A stretch of DNA of 64,000 bases from UBA5448 sp045536965 (GCA_045536965.1 JAZSON010000009.1:36340-100339); one strand, 5' to 3'; counted from the stretch's first letter, positions 42,615-52,079 are shown. Program-made: numbers and translations. The notes: generated by a model not told the origin, from the letters alone.

Positions 42615-42634
42615 AAAATAGATATTCAGAATAA

Positions 42635-43954
42635 TCAGAGGGAGTCCACCAAACGCAAAATCGCATCGATTGATGCAGGTTCGGTATCTCGGGAACATTC
42701 ATTGTAACCGTATACCACGGGGCCGTTGTTTTTGGTGCCGCCCAAATCATAGCCGGTTTTATCCATATACTTGGCAGGAGCCAAATAACTGATCACTTCA
42801 TTGGCATATCCGACCACAAACGTAGATGCAAGGTCAAACCCACGGGACAACAAGGCAGCTTCGACATCATTGCCCGTTGCAGCAAGCAACTCGTAAGGGA
42901 AAAATACAAAAACAACTTTATCCGAAAGCTTGAGTACTTGGAAAGGCACGTCAAAGTTTTCGTCCACGCCGTTCTTTTTCCACTCGATCATGCGTCTTAA
43001 CCACATCATCTCATAGCAGAAGGTGTAATGCTTTGCACGATCCCCGCTTTGATAATACTGGTTCATATTTTCTTTCAGTTTTTCTTCCAGCTCCTCTAAA
43101 GTTTCAAGCGGCTTACGAGGAATGCGTTTACGCTCATAAGCATACGCGGGAGAATAGCCGGTCTCATCTCCACCCTTTTGTTCTTGCAATACTCCGTGAA
43201 TACTATCGGCCAGTTCCAAACCAAGCCGTGAACAGATATAGGAATTGGGCCACTCATTTCTATGGAGTGCGTTGGCATCGGCACCTCTCCCCTGCAAAAA
43301 CAGAACCGGAATTCCGGGATGCATCGCTTGCATAGCCTGTGTCATCACACCGGGATAATCGGCGGAATATAAGGTGCCGTAATTATCGGAATCCTTGCCG
43401 GTGCGGGTGGTCGGATGACAAGAACAAGAGGCAAGAACACCCTTCAATTCACCGTTTTCATCATAAAATCCACCAACATGCACATTGCGGTCAATGTCAT
43501 CACGCAACTGTCGGTTGTAAATATAGTAAAGTTCTTTGCCGAGTCCGAAAGAAAAAGAACCGCTGACCGCTTGATCCAAAGCGTCTTTTACCGTTACCGC
43601 GGTAAGGTACGCGGCATGCTCACAGTAAACCATGTTAATGGGGAATTTATAAAGCACACCAACGGCGGGACCGCTGTGCGTATGGCTGCAACACAATGCA
43701 ATTTGTCCCTCGGACAACCCCGTCAAATGTGTAATATGCTCCTTAATAAGTTTTGATGTTTCATGATTAAAACCGCAAACATCAAAAGTAACAATGGCAA
43801 ATTTCGCCTCTCCCCAATCCAGTGCACAGACTTTAACCATAATTTCATCCTGAACACCTTGAGAGGTTGTAATACGGCCGCCGAATCCATCGATAAATGT
43901 TTCGCCCGCAAGAGGTGTAATGGCTCTTTGCGAAAATCCACAAGAAATTTTCAT
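42635..43954 (-). CDS. Neutral/alkaline ceramidase N-domain-like hydrolase
   Basis: 439 residues, matching only the N-terminal catalytic part of the ~650-residue neutral ceramidases. FSQRAITPLAGETFIDGFGGR opens the domain; CCSHTHSGP carries metal-binding His residues, CSCHPTT a further His, and LQGRGADANAL follows. The C-terminal Ig-like domain of true ceramidases is absent and there is no signal peptide, so a cytoplasmic amidase on another substrate is more likely than ceramide hydrolysis. Many Firmicutes and Planctomycetes carry such short forms, often in carbohydrate regions. AAAGGAGTG precedes the ATG; it is a single-gene unit. Confidence 0.8.
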   Translation of the reverse strand: MKISCGFSQRAITPLAGETFIDGFGGRITTSQGVQDEIMVKVCALDWGEAKFAIVTFDVCGFNHETSKLIKEHITHLTGLSEGQIALCCSHTHSGPAVGVLYKFPINMVYCEHAAYLTAVTVKDALDQAVSGSFSFGLGKELYYIYNRQLRDDIDRNVHVGGFYDENGELKGVLASCSCHPTTRTGKDSDNYGTLYSADYPGVMTQAMQAMHPGIPVLFLQGRGADANALHRNEWPNSYICSRLGLELADSIHGVLQEQKGGDETGYSPAYAYERKRIPRKPLETLEELEEKLKENMNQYYQSGDRAKHYTFCYEMMWLRRMIEWKKNGVDENFDVPFQVLKLSDKVVFVFFPYELLAATGNDVEAALLSRGFDLASTFVVGYANEVISYLAPAKYMDKTGYDLGGTKNNGPVVYGYNECSRDTEPASIDAILRLVDSL

Positions 43955-43974
43955 TTTATCACTCCTTTTACCAC

Positions 43975-44003
43975 AGTTTACAACACTCGAAAAACAAAGT
44001 CAA
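43975..44003 (-). promoter_or_regulatory. Promoter of the ceramidase-like gene
   Basis: Minus-strand TTGACT (44003-43998), 17-base spacer, TAAACT (43980-43975), 21 bases before the ATG. Confidence 0.65.
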
Positions 44004-44018
44004 TACTTGCGTGAATAA

Positions 44019-44047
44019 TTGACAAAAACGTAAAAACATGTTAAAAT
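44019..44047 (+). promoter_or_regulatory. Promoter of the membrane protein gene
   Basis: TTGACA (44019-44024), 17-base spacer, TAAAAT (44042-44047). It is back to back with the divergent promoter at 43975-44003, so the -35 elements lie only 15 bases apart. Confidence 0.7.
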
Positions 44048-44078
44048 AATCATGAATACATTTACAGGGAGGAACCCC

Positions 44079-44651
44079 ATGAAATCATACGTTTCCCGCA
44101 AAACTTTCGTTGGAAAAATGATTGTGTCGCAACTGATTTTATCCCTTTTAGCCATAATGCTGAGTATGTCTACAGGCGGTGTGAGCGGCGTGATCCCCGC
44201 CGTAACCTACATCACCGCTTTTCTGTCGCTTGGTTTTTATCTCTACTATTTTTACACCGCATTTTGGCAACAGGGCCAACAGGATGCCTTTATAAAAGCA
44301 GGCAAAAATGCCCGTTCACCTCTCACAGCCGCAGGAATTTCCGCGCTGGTTTCCATTCCCGCCTTTATCATCTCACTCGTTTGTTTTATCACCTCTTATA
44401 TTCCCTCTATGAAAGCAGTGTTTGCGCTCGGCGGCTTTTTAAACTATGTGGTACATGGCATGTACTGCGGAATCACCGCCTGCGATGGAATTTACGGCAG
44501 TTATTTCTGGCATGAAGATGTTGCTTGGCTCTATTTATTCGCACTCCTACCGGGTTTCTTCGCTTCTTTTTGGGGATATCTATTCGGTGCACGCTCAATT
44601 CGCATCGGAACGATTTTCGGCATGAATCCCCCCGAAGACAAAAGAGACTGA
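44079..44651 (+). CDS. Uncharacterised integral membrane protein
   Basis: 190 residues with about five hydrophobic helices: around MIVSQLILSLLAIMLS, VIPAVTYITAFLSLGFYLYYFYT, LTAAGISALVSIPAFIISLVCFI, FALGGFLNYVVHGMYC and WLYLFALLPGFFASFWGYLFG. I do not recognise a family. ATG 44079 is chosen because GGGAGG lies 7 bases upstream; an in-frame ATG at 44052 has no such site. It converges with cwlD, whose stop is one base away. Confidence 0.7.
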   Translation: MKSYVSRKTFVGKMIVSQLILSLLAIMLSMSTGGVSGVIPAVTYITAFLSLGFYLYYFYTAFWQQGQQDAFIKAGKNARSPLTAAGISALVSIPAFIISLVCFITSYIPSMKAVFALGGFLNYVVHGMYCGITACDGIYGSYFWHEDVAWLYLFALLPGFFASFWGYLFGARSIRIGTIFGMNPPEDKRD

Positions 44652-44652
44652 A

Positions 44653-45399
44653 CTAATCGGCATACGCCTGTTCGGCAATCGCGCGGGCAATGACAAAAGC
44701 AAGCTTTTTTTGATACGTCTCATTGGTCAGATCGGCTCTATCGCTTTCATTAGATAAAAAACCGCACTCAATCAAAACCGCCTGACAATACAAACGATTT
44801 AAAACATATATATTACTCCCCGCGCTTTTGGATGGACGAACCATCGTATTGGGCAAAGTATTTTTCACACCGCTCTCAATTTGCAAAGCAAGTGCCTCGC
44901 TTTTTTCTGCGTTTTTAGAATAATACACTTGAAACCCGCGATATTTTTCAATCGGAAAACTGTTCATGTGTATGCTGACAAACAGGGCATTTTCATATTT
45001 TTTTGCAATTTCCACCCTCGTTTTCACGTCGCTGTTTTTATGATACTTCTCCCCCTGATGCAATGAAACATCCTCTTCGCGGGTCAAAACCACCTCAACA
45101 TCGTACATAGAAAGGTACGAAGCGATCATTTTTGTTATGGTCAAATTTAAGTGTTTCTCTTCGACCTTCCCAAAACAACATCCGCTATCCAAACCGCCAT
45201 GCCCCGCATCCAACACAATGATCGGTCGGGCATCTTTTTCAAGATAATCCGCGGGCAAGAAAGCCGCCGTTGTCGGTAATACCGAGGAAAACAGCGACGA
45301 TCCTAACAAAAGCGTAAAAAGATACGCCAACAAAAACAATATAACAAACAGTATAAATTTTACCATAACGGTTATTTCACACTTTTTCGTTTTTGTCAC
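44653..45399 (-). CDS. cwlD: N-acetylmuramoyl-L-alanine amidase, CwlD type
   Basis: 248 residues: one N-terminal membrane or signal helix (VKFILFVILFLLAYLFTLLLG) then an Amidase_3 domain. Zinc ligands lie in IIVLDAGHGGLDSG (His), a Glu in KVEEKHLNL and LFVSIHMNS (His); the catalytic Glu is in VLIECGFLSN. In sporulating Firmicutes CwlD helps make muramic-delta-lactam in spore cortex, consistent with spoIIGA-sigE in this window. The start is a GTG at 45399 with GAGGTGAT upstream; an ATG at 45366 is the alternative. Divergent from radA. Confidence 0.85.
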   Translation of the reverse strand: MTKTKKCEITVMVKFILFVILFLLAYLFTLLLGSSLFSSVLPTTAAFLPADYLEKDARPIIVLDAGHGGLDSGCCFGKVEEKHLNLTITKMIASYLSMYDVEVVLTREEDVSLHQGEKYHKNSDVKTRVEIAKKYENALFVSIHMNSFPIEKYRGFQVYYSKNAEKSEALALQIESGVKNTLPNTMVRPSKSAGSNIYVLNRLYCQAVLIECGFLSNESDRADLTNETYQKKLAFVIARAIAEQAYAD

Positions 45400-45460
45400 C
45401 GAATATCACCTCGGTGAAAGATATGGAAATAATACCCCGAATATGACGGAGGAATGGAAA

Positions 45461-46864
45461 ATGGCTAAAACGAGCGATAAAAATATCTTTGTCTGCAGTG
45501 ATTGCGGCGCTGTGTTCGATAAATGGAACGGTCGATGCCGCGAGTGCGGTCATTGGAACACCTTAGTGGAAGAAAAGCGTATCCCCAAGGAAGCCATGCA
45601 GTCCACCGCCCCCGTTTCAACCCTTCCTCCCGATCGCCCCGCTCTGCCGCTTGCTGACATCAGCGAAGACACCGACAGCATCCGCTTCCACACAGGAATG
45701 CCCGAACTGGATCGTGCTTTGGGCGGCGGTTTTGTTAAAGGCTCCGTTTCGCTCTTATCGGGTGAACCGGGAATCGGCAAATCCACCCTGCTCTTGCAGG
45801 TTTGTAACCGATCGGATGATTTGAAAATCCTCTATGTCTCGGGAGAAGAATCTCCCGGACAGATTAAACTCCGCGCCAAACGTTTGGGTGTTAACAATTC
45901 AAACCTTATGTTTTTAGCTGAAACGGAGGTTGAAAAGGTCATCCACGAATGTGACCGCTTAACCCCCGATATTTTGATCATCGACTCAATACAAACCGCA
46001 TCGAGCCACGACATCACCTCCTCCCCCGGCAGTGTTTCTCAAGTCAAGCAAGCCGCTATGGATCTGATCGGATACACAAAAAAAGCTGCCTGCGCCACAG
46101 TTTTGGTAGGACACGTCAATAAAGATGGCGCCATCGCAGGTCCCAAGGTGCTGGAACATATGGTCGATGTCGTTTTGTATTTCGAAGGCGAACGAAATCA
46201 AGCGTTGCGTGTCGTTCGTGCCGTAAAAAACCGTTTTGGTTCCACGGGTGAGATCGGCGTGTTTGAAATGACCGATGTTGGTTTAAGCGAACTGACAGAA
46301 CCGGGACGACTTCTGTTAGAAGGCAGACCAATCGGCGTTTCGGGCAACGCAGTCGTTTGTACCATGGAAGGAACCCGTCCCTTACTTGCCGAAGTGCAGG
46401 CGTTGACCGCAAAAACCGTTTTCCCCGCACCGCGGCGCACCGTCACGGGTATTGATTATAACCGCGCAGCCATCTTGCTTGCTGTTTTAGAACGGCGTCT
46501 CGGTGTTAAATTCGGTGAACGGGATGTATATCTCAATGTAATCGGCGGGTTGCGTTTAGAAGATGTTTCCTCCGATCTTGGCGTATTGGCCGCACTGCTT
46601 TCAGCATATCACGACATTCCTTTTCCCGCCGATACCGCTTGCTTTGGCGAGGTAGGCCTTGTTGGTGAGTGCCGCATTGCACCCGATGCACTCGGACGCG
46701 TCAGAGAAGCCCACAAGCTTGGCTTTAAAACCATTCTGATTCCTGCCAAAAGTGCCGATGCCATACGCGATCGCATTCCTGACGGCATCACCCTCATTCC
46801 CATACGAAGCGTATATGATTTAAGCAGCTACATTCGTGAAAACGCGGAGAAAAATCATGTTTGA
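45461..46864 (+). CDS. radA: DNA repair protein RadA
   Basis: 467 residues. A four-Cys zinc finger (CSDCGAVFDKWNGRCRECG), a RecA-like ATPase with Walker A GEPGIGKSTLL and Walker B ILIIDSIQ, the RadA-specific KNRFGSTGEIGVFEM, and a C-terminal Lon-protease-like domain (RDVYLNVIGGLRLEDVSSDLGVLAALLSAY). RadA promotes branch migration during recombination. ATG 45461 has GGAGGAA 8 bases upstream. Its end overlaps the start of the Xer-like gene by 8 bases. Confidence 0.95.
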   Translation: MAKTSDKNIFVCSDCGAVFDKWNGRCRECGHWNTLVEEKRIPKEAMQSTAPVSTLPPDRPALPLADISEDTDSIRFHTGMPELDRALGGGFVKGSVSLLSGEPGIGKSTLLLQVCNRSDDLKILYVSGEESPGQIKLRAKRLGVNNSNLMFLAETEVEKVIHECDRLTPDILIIDSIQTASSHDITSSPGSVSQVKQAAMDLIGYTKKAACATVLVGHVNKDGAIAGPKVLEHMVDVVLYFEGERNQALRVVRAVKNRFGSTGEIGVFEMTDVGLSELTEPGRLLLEGRPIGVSGNAVVCTMEGTRPLLAEVQALTAKTVFPAPRRTVTGIDYNRAAILLAVLERRLGVKFGERDVYLNVIGGLRLEDVSSDLGVLAALLSAYHDIPFPADTACFGEVGLVGECRIAPDALGRVREAHKLGFKTILIPAKSADAIRDRIPDGITLIPIRSVYDLSSYIRENAEKNHV

Positions 46865-47855
46865 TCCCGAAACCTCCCCAAAGGAAGTAATCAATTTTGT
46901 CTCATACAAATTGAATATTCAAGGTTGTTCACCCAAAACCGTCTATCAATATCATGTTGATATAAGAAATTTCATTAAGTACATCGCAAAGAAGAAAACA
47001 AAAAGCGACCTCCCCGTTGAAGAGATCGACATTTCTTCTTTCTCCCTCCAAGACATTGCCGCGATTACCGAGGCTGATATTTACGATTACCTTCTCTACA
47101 CCGCCGATAAACGCGCCAACCGTTCAGCCGCCCGCGCACGCAAGCTTTCGGCAATTCGTGCATTTTTTAAGTATCTTTGCAATAAAAAGCATCTACTGAG
47201 CGAAAACCCGTCCAAAGACATCGACTCTCCCAAGGTGCGCCAAGCCCTCCCCAAGTTCTTGGATATCCACGAAAGCCATGCTCTCTTGGAAGCCGTTTCT
47301 ACCGCGGGTGGCGATAATAAAGAACGCGACTATTGTATTCTTCTCATGTTTTTAAGCTGTGGGATGCGACTCAATGAACTTTGCGGCATCGGTCTTTCCT
47401 CTTTAAGCAGCGATCTTTCATCGGTCAAAGTATTGGGAAAAGGCGCAAAAGAACGTGTTTTATATCTCAATGAAAGCGTCAAAAACGCTCTTGTCGATTA
47501 TCTGAAAATCCGAGCAAAAACACCTTGTAAAGATAAAGATGCCCTTTTCGTCAGCCGCAACCAACGCCGCCTTTCAGATAAAACCGTGCAACATCTTGTA
47601 AAAAAATATCTTACAATCGCAGGCTTGGGCGGAAAAGGTTATTCTACCCATAAACTCCGCCACACGGCCGCCACCCTTTTATATAGCACGGGGCAGGTAG
47701 ATGTTCGTGTACTCAAAGACATTTTAGGGCACGAACAACTCAACACCACCCAGATCTATACCCATGTCAGCAACGACCAAATCAAACGGGCATCTACCCT
47801 GCATCCACTGGCTAATATTTCACCCGCGGGACAAGAAGAAAATAACGAGGACTAA
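46857..47855 (+). CDS. Tyrosine recombinase, XerC/XerD-like
   Basis: 332 residues. SAM-like N-terminal DNA-binding domain (CSPKTVYQYHVDIRNFIKYI) and catalytic domain with the full set: Arg in GMRLNEL, Lys in LGKGAKER, His and Arg in THKLRHTAA, His in LGHEQL, and the Tyr nucleophile in TTQIYTHV. Size and single-copy context between radA and a DUF2156 gene, with no attachment-site or phage genes, favour a chromosomal Xer-type or orphan recombinase rather than a prophage integrase. ATG 46857 lies inside the end of radA, suggesting coupling. Confidence 0.88.
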   Translation: MFDPETSPKEVINFVSYKLNIQGCSPKTVYQYHVDIRNFIKYIAKKKTKSDLPVEEIDISSFSLQDIAAITEADIYDYLLYTADKRANRSAARARKLSAIRAFFKYLCNKKHLLSENPSKDIDSPKVRQALPKFLDIHESHALLEAVSTAGGDNKERDYCILLMFLSCGMRLNELCGIGLSSLSSDLSSVKVLGKGAKERVLYLNESVKNALVDYLKIRAKTPCKDKDALFVSRNQRRLSDKTVQHLVKKYLTIAGLGGKGYSTHKLRHTAATLLYSTGQVDVRVLKDILGHEQLNTTQIYTHVSNDQIKRASTLHPLANISPAGQEENNED

Positions 47856-47857
47856 AC

Positions 47858-48754
47858 ATGTTAAAGTTTCAACCGATCGGCAAAAAAGATTTCGATATTC
47901 TTCGCCCCTATATACAACAAAAACAATCGAGATTGTGCGATGCCACCCTCGGTACACTCTATTTTTGGAAAGACTATTACAATACACACTTTGACATCCA
48001 AGAAGATATCGTATTCTTTTCTTCTCAACTGACCGCCCATGACCGCTGCTTTTATTTTCTGCCTACCCCTCACCCGAATAAAGCGTTATCTCTTATCGAA
48101 GAATATTGCCGTCACAACAATCTCCCCATGATTCTTTATCCCATTGAAGAAACTTTTTGCCAAGCCGTCCTGTCACATTACGGACAAAAAGCAACCTTTA
48201 CCCCTTTGCGCGATGCATTTGATTATTTATATAACGCTTCTGATTTTATCGCTTTTGCAGGCAAGGCGTATCACCGCCAGCGCAATCATATCAGCAAATT
48301 CAAAAAAAACCATCCTCGTCACCGTTTATCCATCCTACGCAATGAGGATTTCCCGACGCTTCGCGCCTTTTATAACCGCCTTATACTTCAATCCCCCCCT
48401 GTCGGTGACACCGCAGAGGCAGAAAAAAACCGTATTCTCGATTTTCTGACCGAAGAAAACCCGCTTGGATTTTTCGCCGCCTGTCTGTGGGTCGATGATA
48501 ATATTGTCGGTTTTTCGATTGCTGAAAAAATCGGCGATACCCTTCATGTCCATATCGAAAAGGCCGACACCGCTTATTCAGGGGTTTATCAAATGCTTTC
48601 AAATGCCTTTGCCGCTATGTTTTGTGACGAAAACATCTTGTTTATCAATCGCCAGGACGATTTAGGCGATGCTGGGTTAAGACAGTCAAAACTTTCCTAT
48701 CGTCCCATTAGATTACTTGAAAAAAATCTCGTTTCGGTTGCATATCAATCTTGA
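47858..48754 (+). CDS. DUF2156 (phosphatidylglycerol lysyltransferase C-domain-like) protein
   Basis: 298 residues, soluble. The DUF2156 hallmark is YNASDFIAFAGKAYHRQRNHISKFKKNHP, with later FFAACLWVDDNIVGFSIAEKIGDTLHVHIEKAD and FINRQDDLGDAGLRQSKLSYRP. These proteins are tandem GNAT-fold acyltransferases related to the aminoacyl-transferring domain of MprF, but without the membrane flippase part. Acceptor and donor are unknown; an aminoacyl-tRNA-dependent transfer is possible. It starts 2 bases after the recombinase gene. Confidence 0.85.
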   Translation: MLKFQPIGKKDFDILRPYIQQKQSRLCDATLGTLYFWKDYYNTHFDIQEDIVFFSSQLTAHDRCFYFLPTPHPNKALSLIEEYCRHNNLPMILYPIEETFCQAVLSHYGQKATFTPLRDAFDYLYNASDFIAFAGKAYHRQRNHISKFKKNHPRHRLSILRNEDFPTLRAFYNRLILQSPPVGDTAEAEKNRILDFLTEENPLGFFAACLWVDDNIVGFSIAEKIGDTLHVHIEKADTAYSGVYQMLSNAFAAMFCDENILFINRQDDLGDAGLRQSKLSYRPIRLLEKNLVSVAYQS

Positions 48755-48775
48755 TCTTCCAAGAAAGGAAAAATT

Positions 48776-49576
48776 ATGGATACCCCCGGATTAAACACAA
48801 TTTGGATCGAAAAATTCACTTATAATCCGCAATCCTCTATCATGCAGCACGTCCATGTTTTTTTCCACTATATTTATGTCGTATCAGGAAGCGGCACGAT
48901 TACGCTGGATAACAACACCTTCCCCCTAACTCCGGGAAAAATATACCTCGCTTCCCCCAACACCTCACATGGATTCTGCGCATCTGACGATGCTCCGCTG
49001 ATTGTATTTGAACTAAAATTTTCGCTTTCGGGCGGCACACTTCACGACTCCCTTTGTAAACTTCCCCTCTTGTATGTACCAACCAACAACGATATTTACA
49101 ACATTTTAGAAGAAATGCACGACGAAACCGACGGACAGTTTCCCTATTATTCGGATATCGTCAACGCCAAATTGCATCTTTTTCTTCTCAAACTACTCAG
49201 AGAGTCCACCGCATCGGGCGATGGATATCCCACATCCGACCGAAAATATGGCGCAGAAAAAGCTTTCACCCCCGCCATCAATTATATCACCGATCATTTG
49301 CACGAAGAAATCACACTGGAACAACTGGCAGATGTCATGCGGTTTGAAAAAACCTATTTTTCCAAAAAATTCAAAAGGGCCACAGGCAAAGCACCCATGG
49401 ACTTCATTCGTGACGCCCGTTTGGCAAAAGCCAAAAATTTGCTGTTGTTTTCAGATATGAGCATCACACAAATCGCCGATGTCGTTGGTTATCAAACCAT
49501 TCATTATTTTACCGCGACCTTTAAAAAGCATTTCGGTGTTCCTCCCCACCGCTTCAGAATCGAGAATCGCCCATAA
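48776..49576 (+). CDS. AraC-family transcriptional regulator
   Basis: 266 residues. N-terminal cupin sensor (HVHVFFHYIYVVSGSGTITLDNNTFPLTPGKIYLASPNTSHGF) and a C-terminal double helix-turn-helix (ITLEQLADVMRFEKTYFSKKFKRATGKAPMDFIRDARL and SITQIADVVGYQTIHYFTATFKKHFGVPPHRFR). This architecture is that of sugar-responsive activators. AGAAAGGA precedes the ATG. No target operon is evident next to it, though it is the last gene of the radA group; a terminator follows. Confidence 0.9.
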   Translation: MDTPGLNTIWIEKFTYNPQSSIMQHVHVFFHYIYVVSGSGTITLDNNTFPLTPGKIYLASPNTSHGFCASDDAPLIVFELKFSLSGGTLHDSLCKLPLLYVPTNNDIYNILEEMHDETDGQFPYYSDIVNAKLHLFLLKLLRESTASGDGYPTSDRKYGAEKAFTPAINYITDHLHEEITLEQLADVMRFEKTYFSKKFKRATGKAPMDFIRDARLAKAKNLLLFSDMSITQIADVVGYQTIHYFTATFKKHFGVPPHRFRIENRP

Positions 49577-49582
49577 ATAACC

Positions 49583-49626
49583 AAGCGCACCGCTCCATCG
49601 ATTGATGAAACGGTGCGCTTTTTGAT
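49583..49626. terminator. Terminator between AraC gene and DUF378 gene
   Basis: AAGCGCACCG and CGGTGCGCTT pair around an ~18-base loop and end in TTTTT on the plus strand. Confidence 0.75.
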
Positions 49627-49835
49627 TACTCTTTTTCGGTTAAACGTTCTCTGCTTCTGAACAGAAGGGAAACACACCAGAGAGCCGAGAGACCGACCAA
49701 AGTGTAGATAATTCGGCTTGCTAACATGTCTGTTCCGCCGCAAATCCATGCAACGAGATCAAACCCAAACAAACCGACACTACCCCAGTTAATACCGCCG
49801 ATGATCAAAACAATCAGCGCGATTCTGTCAAGCAT
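49626..49835 (-). CDS. DUF378 small membrane protein
   Basis: 69 residues with two hydrophobic helices: LDRIALIVLIIGGINWGSVGLFGFDLVAWICGG and SRIIYTLVGLSALWCVSLL. The IGGINWGxVGLFxFDLV pattern is the DUF378 (YuzA-like) signature. Function unknown. It ends in a short charged tail (RSRERLTEKE). Confidence 0.85.
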   Translation of the reverse strand: MLDRIALIVLIIGGINWGSVGLFGFDLVAWICGGTDMLASRIIYTLVGLSALWCVSLLFRSRERLTEKE

Positions 49836-49919
49836 TCTTTAAAACCTATCCTTTGTAAAAGTTCCTCAGGAACGGATGCCCCGTGCCTGCAAAGGATAGT
49901 ATAACCCAGTTAAATTGCT

Positions 49920-50885
49920 TTATACGGGCGAAGGCGTTGTCGCGTCTTTTTGGGAAATGTTTACACTACCGACAACCGCCGTTGCAATAATTTTTCCGAA
50001 AGATTTTTGATGAGAATCGGGATAATGGGTATAATCGGAACCAATTTCAGTTTCGCCCACAGAGACCGAACCGACAGTAGCACTTAAAGTGATTTCATAA
50101 TTTTGCAAAGCATTTTTAGATTCGATCAAAACATCGCCTGCAACGCTCTCAAAGGTGCCGTTTCCTTCGCCTGTAATATAGGCAGTAATATTTCCTTTTG
50201 TGGATGCCACTTCACACCGCGTATAACTGCATTCGCTGACAGCAACATCCCCCAAATCGGTGTTAAGGGTCATAGCGGAACCGACTTCAACCTTTTCGGC
50301 GCGAACATCACCGCAACTCACGGCAACACGCACATTATCTTTGACCGAAAAATTCCTCAAAATCACATCGCCTGCACCGCAACTGATGTTAATACTTTCC
50401 AAAGCATCTACATCGGATGCAAGGTTAATATAGAGGGTGCGGTCGGAATTGGCAGCGGAACTAAAATTCAAAATTTGCCGCAAACCATTAAAAGTAAAAC
50501 CATCGCTTGTAAAAGAAAAACCAAAATACGAGCTGGGGTAATCATCATCATCGGCCAAAACCAGAACGCCATCCGTGACTTTATGGGTAAAAGTAGCCAT
50601 ATCCACTTCGGACACTTGGACGGTCGTTTGGGCAGCACCGCTCACCTTTGTGATGACAACGTTACCAACCTGAAAACGAATATCCAAAGAATGGAAGGTA
50701 TCGCCGCCCGTAAACTGACTGACCGAATAGGTCTCGCTGCGAATATCGGGTTCAGGACGTTCCTTTGTCTCATATACCCCGACCGAACCGATGGCAGCAG
50801 CAATATAACCACCCGTCGTTAAAAGCAAACCGGCACAAAAGAGTATCAGTGCCGAGATTAACATTTTCTTTGTTTTATGTTTCAT
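49920..50885 (-). CDS. DUF4097-family beta-strand repeat protein
   Basis: 321 residues: one N-terminal membrane helix (LISALILFCAGLLLTTGGYIAAAIG), then a right-handed beta-helix-like domain with repeats such as LESINISCGAGDVILRNF, VAVSCGDVRAEKVEVGS, LNTDLGDVAVSECSY, VASTKGNITAYITG and SVAGDVLIESKN. DUF4097 proteins are often encoded with DUF1700 (HAAS-domain) proteins and a PadR regulator; DUF1700 is directly upstream here, PadR is not. ATG 50885 has AAAAAGGAAA upstream. Likely an envelope-associated sensor or scaffold; role unknown. Confidence 0.82.
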   Translation of the reverse strand: MKHKTKKMLISALILFCAGLLLTTGGYIAAAIGSVGVYETKERPEPDIRSETYSVSQFTGGDTFHSLDIRFQVGNVVITKVSGAAQTTVQVSEVDMATFTHKVTDGVLVLADDDDYPSSYFGFSFTSDGFTFNGLRQILNFSSAANSDRTLYINLASDVDALESINISCGAGDVILRNFSVKDNVRVAVSCGDVRAEKVEVGSAMTLNTDLGDVAVSECSYTRCEVASTKGNITAYITGEGNGTFESVAGDVLIESKNALQNYEITLSATVGSVSVGETEIGSDYTHYPDSHQKSFGKIIATAVVGSVNISQKDATTPSPV

Positions 50886-50919
50886 AGTATTTCCTTTTTT
50901 CAAGAAATCATTTATTTAT

Positions 50920-52056
50920 TTATTTTCGCAACTTAAAAAGTTCAGACAAACTGCTCACACCGGTAACTTTGTAACAAAACCACCGTATAAGCGAAACATA
51001 CAACGTTGTCAACTTTTTGATCAAAATGGGAATGATGCCCGCAATCAACTCATAACAAATGGCAATGAGAGCGGTAACAACGGCAAACAAAATGGTTGCC
51101 AAACCAATTTCAATGGTCGCAATTACACCCGATTGTGTGAAGAAGGAAAGAATACCGTAAGCAAGACCTGCAACACCGCAAAGTCCACAAAGAAGAATCA
51201 AAAGGAGCAGTGCGATGACACCGGCAGCAACCACAGCAACAGCCGCAAAATAACAGAACACGAGCAACAATGAAAACGCCAAGAACGGCAAAACAAAAAG
51301 GATACGAAGCAGATTAAATAAACCAACAGATTCCTCAGGTGTTTTTCCGGACTTTTTCATCAAAGTATCCATCAAATTTGAGCCTGTAATGGGTTTGAAA
51401 CTCTTTTTTGGTTTTTCCGAAATTTCCTCTTCCAAAACATCAGACTGCACTTGTTCTTCTTTTGCTTTTTTCCGACGTTTAAAAGATACGCGTTCGCCTT
51501 CATCATCCGCCTCGACCGAATCTGCATTTTCGGCTGCATCATGCGTCGATTCTTCAACGGGATTATCATCGTATAAATTATCCCACTCGTTTGCTCTTTC
51601 GGCGCGAGGCAAGGGCGTACGCTTAAAGGGCGCCAAAATGGTGTCTCCCGAATCTTCCTGTCGAGAAGAAGGAGAAACCACCGTCGGTGCATCGGATGGT
51701 GATGACACAACCGTCGGCTCGGAGGCAGCCGTATCGCTCAAAGTTCCTTGATCTGCAGATACAATCGTTTTTTCTGCTGAAGGTATATTGTCTTTGGCAA
51801 CCGCCGTTAGATCCGCATCTTCTTTCACCACGGTCGCTTCGCTTGCGAATGTATCATCCTGACTTTCTGCAACCGCTTTGACTTTCAGAGCAATTTCCTC
51901 GGGCGTTCCGATTTCACTTATTTTTTTATTCAGATCTTCCTGAGTTTCACACAGTGCAAGCTGAGCGGCATAAAAAGCAACAATCTTTTCACGGTCATCG
52001 TCAGAAATGAACTGCAATTTTTGCCCCAAAGAAGATAAAAATTCCGTTACAGTCAC
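50920..52056 (-). CDS. DUF1700 (HAAS-domain) membrane protein
   Basis: 378 residues. Residues 1-60 form the HAAS-like helical domain (EFLSSLGQKLQFISDDDREKIVAFYAAQLALC..., EIGTPEEIALKVKAV). A long acidic, low-complexity linker with repeated PTVVS-like segments follows (~65-230). Several hydrophobic helices lie from about 240 on (LFVLPFLAFSLLLVFCYFAAVAVVAAGVIALLLLILLCGLCG). I chose GTG 52056, since AGGAGG sits 7 bases before it; a TTG two codons upstream is too close to the site. It precedes the DUF4097 gene by 34 bases. Confidence 0.8.
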   Translation of the reverse strand: MTVTEFLSSLGQKLQFISDDDREKIVAFYAAQLALCETQEDLNKKISEIGTPEEIALKVKAVAESQDDTFASEATVVKEDADLTAVAKDNIPSAEKTIVSADQGTLSDTAASEPTVVSSPSDAPTVVSPSSRQEDSGDTILAPFKRTPLPRAERANEWDNLYDDNPVEESTHDAAENADSVEADDEGERVSFKRRKKAKEEQVQSDVLEEEISEKPKKSFKPITGSNLMDTLMKKSGKTPEESVGLFNLLRILFVLPFLAFSLLLVFCYFAAVAVVAAGVIALLLLILLCGLCGVAGLAYGILSFFTQSGVIATIEIGLATILFAVVTALIAICYELIAGIIPILIKKLTTLYVSLIRWFCYKVTGVSSLSELFKLRK

Positions 52057-52079
52057 ATACAACCCTCCTTGTTTTCCTT

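Noticed and set aside
42635..43954. True neutral ceramidase acting on host sphingolipids
   Set aside because: It lacks a signal peptide and the C-terminal domain of authentic ceramidases, so that function is not supported.
45398..45417. CACCGA...TCGGTG inverted repeat between cwlD and radA as an operator
   Set aside because: It overlaps the cwlD start and ribosome site, is short, and no second copy or regulator is nearby; chance cannot be excluded.
46857..47855. Prophage or integrative-element integrase
   Set aside because: The recombinase overlaps radA, and no phage, relaxase, attachment repeats or AT-rich island surround it; a Xer-type or orphan chromosomal recombinase fits better.
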